Below are positions 25,353 through 33,200 of a stretch of 64,000 nucleotides of DNA, piece after piece. The translations under genes were made by a program, and so were the position numbers. The notes beneath the pieces were generated by a model. The model saw nothing but the letters and a program-made list of their open reading frames with translations, did no database searches and was not told the origin of the DNA. This stretch comes from Muribaculaceae bacterium (GTDB lineage: Bacteria; Bacteroidota; Bacteroidia; Bacteroidales; Muribaculaceae), in NCBI GenBank assembly GCA_017651515.1, contig JAGCCU010000067.1, positions 1-64,000 of the forward strand, in the 5' to 3' direction. How positions within the stretch are numbered: the first letter of the stretch is position 1; each line of letters begins with the position of its first letter.

Positions 25353-25922
25353 ATGTGTTCTGAAATTTCTATAGATTCACTGCTCAATGAAGGGAGAGAC
25401 TTAAAATCATCACTTAAGCTCAATGGAGAAATAATTGGTTGGTATTCTTTTCAAAATGAAGATAAATACACTAAATGGAAGTATACAACTATTAGAGCTA
25501 TCGAGTGTTTATTTCCCGATGACAATGGTATAAGTAGACTAGAAGATGCCTTTAAACAATTTGAGAGCCATTTACGTAGTCCTGACGAATTTAGTCAAAT
25601 ATTAGGAATACTAGAATCATTTAATACTATACCTAAAATTGTTCCATCTCATAAACAAGATAATAATCCGGTTATACAAGTCATAAATTCACAATCACAA
25701 TTTCAAACCCAATCTATGCAATTAGTCGTTGACATCATTAATGATGTATTAACAACTAGCCAACGAAAGGATCTGAAGGAGATAATAGAAAGTGATACCG
25801 ACGTAGAGTCAAAAAAGAAATCAATCCTTGAAAAGATAAAATCTTTTGGCTCTGATGTAGCTGCAAGTATTCTAGCAAACATTGTAACTAACCCCAATAT
25901 TATAGGCACTTTGTTTAGTTAA
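25353..25922 (+). CDS. hypothetical protein of accessory island
   Basis: 189 residues, no signal peptide. The N-terminal 100 residues look helical (RAIECLFPDDNGISRLEDAF, FSQILGILESFNTIP), a Q/S-rich linker follows (VIQVINSQSQFQTQ) and the last 60 residues form a helical segment ending in a weakly hydrophobic SDVAASILANIVTNPNIIG. I do not recognise the family. It starts 31 bp after the DUF262/DUF1524 gene on the same strand with no terminator between, so it is probably co-transcribed with the defence genes. Confidence 0.65.
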   Translation: MCSEISIDSLLNEGRDLKSSLKLNGEIIGWYSFQNEDKYTKWKYTTIRAIECLFPDDNGISRLEDAFKQFESHLRSPDEFSQILGILESFNTIPKIVPSHKQDNNPVIQVINSQSQFQTQSMQLVVDIINDVLTTSQRKDLKEIIESDTDVESKKKSILEKIKSFGSDVAASILANIVTNPNIIGTLFS

Positions 25923-25935
25923 ACAATGTGATGAG

Positions 25936-25977
25936 ATGGAAATAATGTTGTTTAAGTATCAATAATAATCTAAACTA
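25936..25977 (+). repeat. leader repeat copy A (mini-ORF of 9 codons)
   Basis: ATGGAA opens a 9-codon frame (MEIMLFKYQ, 25936-25965) followed by TAATAATCTAAACTA (25963-25977) directly before the 88-residue gene. The same arrangement occurs at 26323 and 27052. Confidence 0.5.
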
Positions 25978-26243
25978 TGGAAAAGGACAACAAGAAAAAA
26001 TTTGGAGTTCTAATCTCGGACTCAGCAGAGTTTGGTCGAGAGATAAGAGAATTAATTAGGCAAGATGAAGCTGATGAGTTAGAAAAGGAGAAATCAGAAA
26101 AGAAAGAGAAGCAGAAAACCGAAGTGGAGGATACGAAAGCCAAGGGGATCATGGACCTCTTAGACAAGATGACAGATGCGGAAGTGAACGTGGTGAAACT
26201 CAGGGAAGTAGAAAAGGAGCAGGATCTTGAGTTCCTAAGGTAA
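25977..26243 (+). CDS. small charged coiled-coil protein
   Basis: 88 residues, very rich in K and E, with a predicted long helix (EADELEKEKSEKKEKQKTEV) and no signal peptide or cysteine. I do not recognise it. The start codon overlaps the last base of leader repeat A. It may be a small accessory or antitoxin-like protein, but there is no partner with toxin features next to it. Whether it is a real gene rests on the clean frame and the leader repeat in front. Confidence 0.5.
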   Translation: MEKDNKKKFGVLISDSAEFGREIRELIRQDEADELEKEKSEKKEKQKTEVEDTKAKGIMDLLDKMTDAEVNVVKLREVEKEQDLEFLR

Positions 26244-26307
26244 AAGAGTATAATATCCAGTTTAGAGTAGACGATTTCTCGGAGCGTGTATAATCAAATA
26301 ATTTTTA

Positions 26308-26315
26308 TAACTTTG
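26308..26315 (+). promoter_or_regulatory. -7-like element before leader repeat B
   Basis: TAACTTTG matches TAnnTTTG exactly and lies 8 bp before the mini-ORF at 26323. A -33 box is not evident. Confidence 0.4.
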
Positions 26316-26322
26316 CAGTGAG

Positions 26323-26352
26323 ATGGAAGAAAAGCCGAGTAAACAACAATAA
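26323..26352 (+). repeat. leader repeat copy B (mini-ORF MEEKPSKQQ)
   Basis: A 9-codon frame whose DNA is nearly identical over its first 25 bases to copy C at 27052 (MEEMPSKQLII). It lies upstream of the structured RNA candidate and the 160-residue gene. Confidence 0.5.
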
Positions 26353-26383
26353 AATCAATGCTGGTATTACATTCGTATAGACA

Positions 26384-26463
26384 CAAAAGAAAGGTCCTGA
26401 GCCTTATCGACAGTCTACGGACTAATCCCGCTGAGTCTGTACGCATCGGTAGGACCTTAATAG
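26384..26463 (-). ncRNA. candidate structured small RNA
   Basis: On the minus strand a consensus promoter (TTTG at 26500-26497, 19-bp spacer, TAAATTTG at 26477-26470) would start a transcript near 26463. It is followed at once by an outer 8-bp stem AAGGTCCT (26458-26451) with AGGACCTT (26398-26391), an inner 8-bp stem TACAGACT with AGTCCGTA (26441-26434 with 26423-26416, one G-U) and a T-rich tail (26390-26384). There is no frame inside. I do not recognise the RNA family. It could also be a small inverted-repeat element with 8-bp ends. Confidence 0.5.
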
Positions 26464-26469
26464 TATTTG

Positions 26470-26500
26470 CAAATTTAGTGAGAGTTTTTCCAAATCCAAA
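26470..26500 (-). promoter_or_regulatory. promoter of the minus-strand small RNA candidate
   Basis: TTTG, 19-bp spacer and TAAATTTG on the minus strand fit both boxes and the preferred spacing of Bacteroidetes promoters. There is no minus-strand gene within reach other than the RNA candidate. Confidence 0.5.
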
Positions 26501-26566
26501 CATTAAGGTCAAAAAAAGATACAAATTTCCTCACTTTTTTCGTATTCTTGAACTAAAGCGTAAATT

Positions 26567-27049
26567 ATGAATGAGCAGTTTGTGAATTATTTTGAAACTA
26601 TAGCCGAATTTCACAGGCTCGGCTATGAGCGCTTTCGTGTTTGTGCATACATCAGCCCAAATGGTTTGGGCTATCGCTGTTGGCTTACCGTAAGGCAAAA
26701 CACATGGAACAAATGTGGTTTGTTCTGCGACATAGAAGACCACGAGTTGGCAATTTTGACACACAACTGCAACCTGCCGTGGGACTATTCCGACATGACA
26801 CCACATGAAAACGCTCTGCGTATCATTGAGGAGTATCGGGAACTCTCACGCTTCGCGCTCGGTAGAGATCCAGAATATGTTGAATGGTTCAAGCTCGTTC
26901 TTGATGAATGCCGAAAAGGTCATTACATATACGCTTTTGATGAATACACCAATGCGCTTAGTGATAGCTACACTCCGCTAACAATGGTTAGCGGACGAGG
27001 CATCCCATTACCGCCAGTTGGCGATTGCGAAACACAAACGATGTATTAA
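26567..27049 (+). CDS. hypothetical protein of accessory island
   Basis: 160 residues, cytosolic, with several C, H, W and Y residues (GYERFRVCAYISPNGLGYRC, LPWDYSDMTP, FKLVLDECRKGHYIYAFDEY). I do not recognise the family. The base composition is closer to the chromosome average than that of the restriction genes. It lies between leader repeats B and C, 7 bp before the latter, as an individual cassette-like unit. The function is unknown. Confidence 0.65.
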   Translation: MNEQFVNYFETIAEFHRLGYERFRVCAYISPNGLGYRCWLTVRQNTWNKCGLFCDIEDHELAILTHNCNLPWDYSDMTPHENALRIIEEYRELSRFALGRDPEYVEWFKLVLDECRKGHYIYAFDEYTNALSDSYTPLTMVSGRGIPLPPVGDCETQTMY

Positions 27050-27051
27050 GT

Positions 27052-27091
27052 ATGGAAGAAATGCCAAGTAAACAACTAATAATCTAAACTA
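27052..27091 (+). repeat. leader repeat copy C (mini-ORF MEEMPSKQLII)
   Basis: An 11-codon frame (27052-27087) overlapping TAATAATCTAAACTA (27077-27091), the same 15-mer that ends copy A. It precedes the HD hydrolase gene by 40 bp. Confidence 0.5.
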
Positions 27092-27131
27092 GCTATGAGG
27101 ACATCAACATCGGATAAATCAAAACAATAAG

Positions 27132-27668
27132 ATGGAGAAGATTATAGCAGACATTAGAGAATATGCAAAATCAAGGTGGATTTTTGGAGAATTGCATGGC
27201 ATCGCGCATTGGGATAGAGTATATGAAAATGGCCTAATGCTTATAACTCCGGAGGTCAACAAAACAGTCGTAGGACTATTCGCATATCTTCATGATTCTT
27301 GCCGATATGATGACAGTGAAGACATCGATCATGGCGCAAGAGCGTCAGAATGGTTGAATTCTCTCAGAGATTCGCTGTTGAGAAGTTTAAACGATGATGA
27401 ATTCAACTTATTGAAAGAGGCTTGCCGACTGCATACTATTGCACACAAAACGGGTAATCCCACCATTGACGCATGTTTTGATGCCGATAGGCTTGGCCTA
27501 TGGCGATGTGGCATAATTCCTGATCCCAAACGGATGGCAACTGAGAAAGGGAAATATATTGCTGCCACAACAAATTATGAATCTCTCACTGGCATCAAGT
27601 ACACTTTCAAACAACGAATGTATCTCAGTCTACGAAGATTGAAGTATAAATCAACCCTATACCCCTGA
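27132..27668 (+). CDS. HD-domain metal-dependent phosphohydrolase
   Basis: 178 residues, one HD domain: H22/H26 in ELHGIAHWDRV, the HD doublet H54-D55 in AYLHDSCR, a further histidine in CRLHTIAH and the last aspartate in CFDADRLGLWR near residue 118. This is the complete metal site of HD phosphohydrolases, which act on nucleotides or cyclic nucleotides; the substrate is unknown. It is the last gene of the accessory island before tRNA-Arg. A nucleotide-directed defence role is possible from location, but the family also has household roles. Confidence 0.8.
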   Translation: MEKIIADIREYAKSRWIFGELHGIAHWDRVYENGLMLITPEVNKTVVGLFAYLHDSCRYDDSEDIDHGARASEWLNSLRDSLLRSLNDDEFNLLKEACRLHTIAHKTGNPTIDACFDADRLGLWRCGIIPDPKRMATEKGKYIAATTNYESLTGIKYTFKQRMYLSLRRLKYKSTLYP

Positions 27669-27678
27669 CTATCAGCAC

Positions 27679-27701
27679 AAAAAAAGACGGCATCCCTGCC
27701 G
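27679..27701 (-). terminator. terminator of tRNA-Arg
   Basis: CGGCA (27688-27692) and TGCCG (27697-27701) form a short stem with a TCCC/GGGA loop; on the minus strand a run of seven T follows (27685-27679). It lies just past the tRNA 3' end. Confidence 0.7.
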
Positions 27702-27708
27702 CCCCCAG

Positions 27709-27782
27709 TGATTCCGTTGGGATTCGAACCCAAGACCCACAGCTTAGAAGGCTGTTGCTCTATCCAACTGAGCTACGGAACC
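27709..27782 (-). tRNA. tRNA-Arg (anticodon TCT)
   Basis: A 74-nt cloverleaf: acceptor GGTTCCG with CGGAATC, D-arm AGCTCAGTTGGATAGAGC, anticodon stem-loop ACAGC-CTTCTAA-GCTGT with anticodon TCT, and T-arm GGGTTCGAATCCC. The CCA end is not encoded, as usual in this phylum. It reads AGA codons. Confidence 0.95.
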
Positions 27783-27805
27783 AAGCCTTGTTTTAAAATT
27801 CGCGG

Positions 27806-27836
27806 CAAAATTACTAAATTTATGGCAAATAACAAG
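27806..27836 (-). promoter_or_regulatory. promoter of tRNA-Arg
   Basis: Minus-strand TAATTTTG (27813-27806) with CTTG (27836-27833) 19 bp upstream, a near-consensus promoter starting about 16-18 bp before the tRNA 5' end. Confidence 0.6.
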
Positions 27837-27946
27837 GCACGTTGGCAATTAATTTCGCATGCAAATCGTAGTAATAATAATTTGGGTGTGTTATGAAGAG
27901 TTATGACTAAAGGTCTAAAATATTTTTTGCAATTATAGAAAGGCCG

Positions 27947-28645
27947 TCAGAAGTTTACTCCGATATTTATTGTCAGGCATCCTGTGTGGGTGTCATCGAA
28001 AGTATCTTGTCCCACGTTGGCAAGTCCGATATCATATGCCACCTCGGCATAGCCGATGCCGTAGCTAACACCGCATCCAAGCTTTATGCCTGCATCGAAC
28101 CTGTTAAAGTAACCATTGCTGTAGCTGCTAAATGCTTGACGCTCGCCGTAATCTTTAATATCACCCGAAATGCCGCAAGCCAGGAACGGGCCGGCAAAAG
28201 GTTCTATTGACAATCCTGTCCGTGTGAAGTGTTTGTATTTGAGCAGAATGGGTAGTTCCATATAGCCAAGGTCATAGGTGAACTTGCCTCCATTTTCAGC
28301 AATGTTGTTGCTTTTTCCGCCCTTTTGTGAAAAATATAGTCCGCTTTCCAGAAAGATGGGGGTATATCGACTAAGTTGTGTGCCAACGGCAACGCCAATG
28401 TTGAGACCGGTTTTCAAGCTGCTGCCGTCAAGTGCCGGTGCATCGCTGCGAACGCTGCCTGCATTGAGTCCCAGACGCAGGCCGTAATAGGTGTTGTGCC
28501 ACGAATAGTAATCATGTGGGTTACCACGGAAGTTAAGTCCCGGTTGCCGCACGACTACGCGGGTACGTGGACGTCCTCCATACATCTGTGCCATTCCGCT
28601 AAGTGCGACAATTGCACAAATAGCCAATGTGAAAATCTTTTTCAT
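27947..28645 (-). CDS. outer-membrane beta-barrel protein (PorT-like family)
   Basis: 232 residues from the ATG at 28645, chosen because it starts the signal peptide MKKIFTLAICAIVALSGMAQ; an ATG four codons earlier is less fitting. The mature part shows alternating strands of a small porin-like barrel (YYGLRLGLNAGS, YMELPILLKYKH, IEPFAGPFLACG, GYAEVAYDIGLANV) ending in TINIGVNF with terminal phenylalanine. Such barrels are common in Bacteroidales and the specific role is unknown. It stands alone between the tRNA and the divergent CDF gene. Confidence 0.82.
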   Translation of the reverse strand: MKKIFTLAICAIVALSGMAQMYGGRPRTRVVVRQPGLNFRGNPHDYYSWHNTYYGLRLGLNAGSVRSDAPALDGSSLKTGLNIGVAVGTQLSRYTPIFLESGLYFSQKGGKSNNIAENGGKFTYDLGYMELPILLKYKHFTRTGLSIEPFAGPFLACGISGDIKDYGERQAFSSYSNGYFNRFDAGIKLGCGVSYGIGYAEVAYDIGLANVGQDTFDDTHTGCLTINIGVNF

Positions 28646-28839
28646 AGTGATATGCATTTATAGTTTTTTCATCGCATTTGACCTATGTTGAATAAAAATG
28701 TTTAGCAGTCGCGAATACTTAATAGACCAAAGTCATTAAAATATCGACGAATTTTCATACAGGATGTTTTTTAGGCAATGTAAAATAAAAAGACGATTGA
28801 AAAAATGCTTTGATTGAATTAATGAAAAATGTTTCTATG

Positions 28840-28877
28840 TTGAGTCATGTCGTCTTCAAAAATAAACTTTGACTCAA
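28840..28877. promoter_or_regulatory. inverted repeat upstream of CDF promoter, possible operator
   Basis: TTGAGTCA (28840-28847) and TGACTCAA (28870-28877) are a perfect 8-bp inverted repeat with centres 30 bp apart, ending 17 bp before the -33 box of the CDF promoter. It may be a paired operator; no regulator gene is adjacent. Confidence 0.35.
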
Positions 28878-28894
28878 GAAAATACTTAAACAAG

Positions 28895-28926
28895 TTTGTT
28901 TTTTCACTCGGCTTGCTCTAATTTTG
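28895..28926 (+). promoter_or_regulatory. promoter of CDF transporter gene
   Basis: TTTG (28895-28898), 20-bp spacer, TAATTTTG (28919-28926): a full consensus promoter 29 bp before the start codon. Confidence 0.75.
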
Positions 28927-28954
28927 CATTTCAGAAAGCTATGTGTCGTAAGTA

Positions 28955-29872
28955 ATGATTAACCGTGAGCGTGAAATATATCGCGTGACTGTGATAGGTG
29001 GCTTGGTGAATGCCGTGCTGCTTGTCGCGAAATTTGCAGCCGGCGTTCTTGGTCACAGTGCCGCAATGGTTGCCGATGCCATGCATTCGCTGTCTGACTT
29101 TGTTTCTGATGTAGTGGTGCTCGCATTTGTACGTATCAGCAACAAGCCTCAGGACTCGTCGCATGACTATGGTCACGGCAAATATGAGACAGTGGCAGCG
29201 ACGATTATTGGAGTAGCATTGCTTGTAGTGGCGTTGGGCATCATATGGTCGGGTGTTGAGCGCATCGTGTCATGGTGGCACGGAGAGGAACTGGCCGCAC
29301 CAGGTATGATAGCCCTGTGGGTGGCATTGTTGTCAATAGCTCTTAAGGAAATTACTTACTGGTACACGTTGCGAAAGGCTCGGCAATGCGATTCATCGGC
29401 TCTGGAGGCCAATGCATGGCATCATCGCAGCGATGCATTGTCATCGGTGGGTACTACCATCGGTATCGGAGGTGCCATTTTGCTTGGACGTCGCTGGACG
29501 GTACTCGACCCGATAGCATCTGTCATAGTGGGCGTTGTGATTGCCTTTGTTGCTTTCAGAATAATCAAGTGTGGCTTAGACGACTTGACAGAGCATAGTC
29601 TTCCAGACTCGACCGAAAAAGAAATACTCGACATCGTGATGCAATATCCTGACGTGAGTAATCCTCATAATTTGCGTACGCGTCGCATCGGCAACAGTTT
29701 TGCCATCGAGCTTCATCTGCGCATGGACGGTGCAATTTCGTTGGCATCTGCGCATAAGCGTGCATCGGCTATTGAGCGCGATCTGCGCAATCGTTTCGGA
29801 GCTGCAACCCACATTACTTTGCACCTTGAGCCGGTCAAAAAAGTCGAAGATATTTTTGTCGAGAAAGAATAA
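28955..29872 (+). CDS. cation diffusion facilitator (CDF) family metal exporter
   Basis: 305 residues with about six membrane segments and a C-terminal cytoplasmic domain (about 215-295). Metal-site motifs are DAMHSLSD in the second segment and HHRSDALSS in the fifth, with HDYGHGKYE in the loop between. These proteins exchange protons for divalent metals such as zinc, iron or manganese; the ion is not evident. The gene has its own promoter and an operator-like repeat upstream. The promoter of the next transcript (cobalamin riboswitch) begins inside its 3' end. Confidence 0.9.
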   Translation: MINREREIYRVTVIGGLVNAVLLVAKFAAGVLGHSAAMVADAMHSLSDFVSDVVVLAFVRISNKPQDSSHDYGHGKYETVAATIIGVALLVVALGIIWSGVERIVSWWHGEELAAPGMIALWVALLSIALKEITYWYTLRKARQCDSSALEANAWHHRSDALSSVGTTIGIGGAILLGRRWTVLDPIASVIVGVVIAFVAFRIIKCGLDDLTEHSLPDSTEKEILDIVMQYPDVSNPHNLRTRRIGNSFAIELHLRMDGAISLASAHKRASAIERDLRNRFGAATHITLHLEPVKKVEDIFVEKE

Positions 29873-29885
29873 ATCTGTAATTTTG
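29855..29885 (+). promoter_or_regulatory. promoter of the riboswitch-controlled transcript
   Basis: TTTG (29855-29858), 19-bp spacer, TAATTTTG (29878-29885). The -33 box lies within the last codons of the CDF gene. Transcription would start near 29892. Confidence 0.75.
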
Positions 29886-29891
29886 CATCGT

Positions 29892-30090
29892 GATAATGAG
29901 GTGGTCGTCATGAGTATTCGCTCCACTGACGGCTGAAAAGGGAACCAGGTGAGAATCCTGGGCAGAACCCGCTGCTGTATTATCCATTTTTGTCGTTTGC
30001 CGTTTAAACGGTCACTGTCGGGACTACCGATGGGAAGGCTAAGGCAAACAACCGGATTAAGCCAGAAGACCTGCCGCGTTATCGAAAGAT
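29892..30090 (+). ncRNA. cobalamin (B12) riboswitch
   Basis: The conserved core is present in order: CCACTGACGGCTGAAAAGGG near 29922-29942, AGGTGAGAATCC and CAGAACCCGCTGCTGTA around 29947-29979, CACTGTCGGGA near 30013 with GGGAAGGC near 30033, and the terminal GCCAGAAGACCTGCC at 30061-30075. This is the adenosylcobalamin-type aptamer that represses the downstream gene when B12 is plentiful. The transcript continues 200 nt to the start codon at 30292 and includes a hairpin at 30231-30257. Confidence 0.9.
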
Positions 30091-30230
30091 TTTCGCGCTC
30101 TCGTGGAATTAGAGCCGGAACACGACATGTTTTCTGCCGTTATTGCGACACGAATAATGCAGTGGTAACTCTGTGCAAAGTGGAGTTGGGTATATTGCAT
30201 TTGTAGGGGAACAATATATATTGTGTTTCG

Positions 30231-30257
30231 TCCATTCCAGCGTGAGCCAGGAATGGA
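30231..30257 (+). promoter_or_regulatory. hairpin between riboswitch and start codon
   Basis: TCCATTCC (30231-30238) pairs with GGAATGGA (30250-30257), loop of 11. No T run follows, so it does not look like a terminator. It could be part of the expression platform or a spacer structure 35 nt before the start codon. Confidence 0.4.
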
Positions 30258-30291
30258 TATTATTTATTAATTAACCTATAATTACTAACAA

Positions 30292-33200
30292 ATGAAACAC
30301 TTAAGATTGTTCTTCAAATCAATTGTACTGCTCATGGCATTCATCGTGCTTGCCGTGCCGGCTCACGCCGACCGCGTGGTGAAGCAGTTGCAATTCGGTA
30401 AGCAGACGATTGAAGTAGGTGCAGACGAAGTAATTACGTTCCAGGATATGAACGGATATACAGGAATATCTTCGTCGAGCAGCAACAACTCTCAATCGCT
30501 CACGGTGTTCAAGCCCGCCGAGGGTATGGCGATACAAATTACTTTTGCCAACCTTGACGTGCGTAATGACGGCACCAACTGGCCTGCTTACGTTAATGTG
30601 TATGCAGGTGACCCCGATCCCGATGGGACCTTTGCCTATGCTCCCTCAACAAGTGGTGTCACAGCTTCCTCCACGCTGCCTGAAGGCAATGTGCTTGAGA
30701 AACTTGATGGTACTTATGAGAACCTGACTTACACGGCCACCGATGCTAGTGGTATCATCTCGGTAGGCTACTTGTACCGTTATGCAAAGGCTATTCAAGG
30801 GTGGAATGCGACGGTGAAGTGCATCACTCTCGAAGATATGGTTGTGACAGGGGCGGCAAGTAATTACGAAAATGTAGAAGCTGCTACCACATCCACCGAG
30901 GCTATCAATTTCGCCACGGCACAAATTACATCCACTGGGGTAATGAATGCTGATAATGTGACTGGCATTACCTTTAAAACAACTACCAATGAGAATGCAA
31001 TTGATCCATTACAGATGCGGCTCTATGCTGGATCGCAACCTTCGTTCAAGGGAGCAACGGCTCTTGATGCCATAGTGGCTGCTGATGGTGACGGCTATAC
31101 GTTCAGCCTCAACCAGCCGTTGAGTGAAGGTCTCAATCAATTCTCAATTGCTGGCGAATTCCTTGGTGACGCTGTTCCTGGAACCAAAGCTGCCATCGCA
31201 ATCACTAAGATTGCAACGACAGGTATGCCTGACGGCGTTACGCCTTTTACCGCTGGCACTCCTGTTGAGGTGGCAAAACCTGCCATTGCATTGATTTCTA
31301 CTATCCCTCAAGTCATCACTGTGGGTGATGTGCCATACAACTTCTACGATGATGGTGGAAATGATGGTAACATCACGCAAGGCTTCGAAGGACAGATAAC
31401 ATTCGTACCGGCAACTGAGGGTATGGCAATCAAGGTGGATTTCTCCATACTTGACCTGTTCAATACATCGACAGTTGGGTATAACGACGTATTTAAGTTC
31501 TATAATGGTCGCGAGGTAAATGAGGCAAACCTAATCACTACTTTGCTTGATGAACCAGAAATAGTGAAATCGACTGCCGAAGATGGTTCAATGACTGTTT
31601 ACCTAAAGAGCACAGCCGGTTATCCTAAGAGTGGTTGGGAAGCCGTTGTGAGTCAGTTCCTGCCTGGTGACATGACATTCAGCGGCTTGGAAGTGACTGC
31701 AGCATCTACCGAGACTGTCTCGGCAGGCGACACAGATGCCCAGATGCTTCTGATAGATATCCAGACCGATAATACCGCCAATCCTCTTCATCTCAATGGC
31801 ATTAATCTGAGCACTCTCGACACGAAGAATATTGCCAAGGTCCGTGCCTATTACTTAGGCAATAAGAGTGATTTCGTGACCACCAATCCATTGGGTGAGA
31901 CTCAGGTCAATGGATTAAGCATTGCCATTTCATGTGATAAGGAACTCATTGAGGGCCATAACTATGTAGCGGTGGTATTGGATCTGAATGAAGAAGGTGT
32001 CAATGATGAAATCGTAAGTCTGTCGCTCAATGGTGTCATCCTTGGAGAGACGGCACATGCGCCTATAGTCACGATGACTGCTAATCGCACTATTTACAAT
32101 CTGTGCCGAGCCACTCAGGGCAGTCATGGCCATAATATCAAGAGTGCTTGGGCGTTCACTAACACTGAAGGCTACAACGGCAAGTATGAGACTGTCGATA
32201 CCGACTACATCGTGACATTCACTCCTGTTGAGTCGGGCTATATGGCCGAAATTGACTTCTCGAGTTTTCACGTTTACTATGCAAGTTCAAGCAATGGTAC
32301 ACACGCTGTCTTTGAAATTTACAGTGGCACCGAGGTGAATAGTGCTAACTTGTTATGGAATCTCAAGGACAATAGTGAGCAGGATGTGGGCCCCGGCCAT
32401 AAGATTCGTTCTACTGCTGCCGATGGCTCGTTGACAATAAGATTCAATCCCAAGACAACAAGCAGCTACTATGCTCTTGCTGGATGGATGGCAACAGTGA
32501 CTCCATTCAAGAATCATGATATGGAGATTAAGGACATTACTGTCAATCAGACAAGCACTGCTGAACTTGCTCCTGGTTCAACCAATGCGCAACTCATCGA
32601 CTTCGTTGTTAAGACCGAAGGAACTCTCACCACTAAGGTGCTCAATAAGGTTAACATCGACCTCAAGGGCAGCGAGGCCTCGGTAAGCAAAGTAAATATC
32701 CTTTATAATAATGTGAATGAGTTTGCCAGTGCAATAGCTTTTGGCAGTGTAGAGAACCCTGCCGCGAGCGAGGTAGAAATCACTGGCGAGCAGGCTCTTG
32801 CCGAGGATGCCAACTACTTCTGGGTGACTGTTGATGTGAAGGGTGATGCCGCAGCCGAGGCACAGGTTGATGCCAAGCTCCTCAGTGTTACCGATGCTAA
32901 TGGAGTTGTCACTACCGTTGAGAATGGCGATCCCGATGGCGCGCGTGTGGTTAAATACATCTTCTTGATGCAACCCGACACAACCGTCATTACCATCACC
33001 AACCCGCTTATGTTCTATGACGATGGCGGTGCTGAAGGCAAATTGTCGGCCAATCTCAGTGGCGTTGTAATCTTTGTTCCAGGAGTCGAGAACTCGGCTG
33101 TCCAGATTGATACCAAGGGAACTTTCTCGATTGGCTCGGGCAAAATGATGATTTATAGTGGACAAGGGGTTGATGCCAACAACATACTTGGAACCGTTAC

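Noticed and set aside
26384..26463. tRNA-like molecule or integron attC site
   Set aside because: The outer 8-bp stem recalls an acceptor stem, but there is no T-arm consensus or proper D-arm, and the GTTRRRY/RYYYAAC core boxes of attC are absent.
20411..27782. Genomic island integrated at the tRNA-Arg gene by a site-specific integrase
   Set aside because: No integrase or excisionase gene is present and I found no copy of the tRNA 3' end at the left boundary near 20000-20400. The tRNA may be adjacent by chance.
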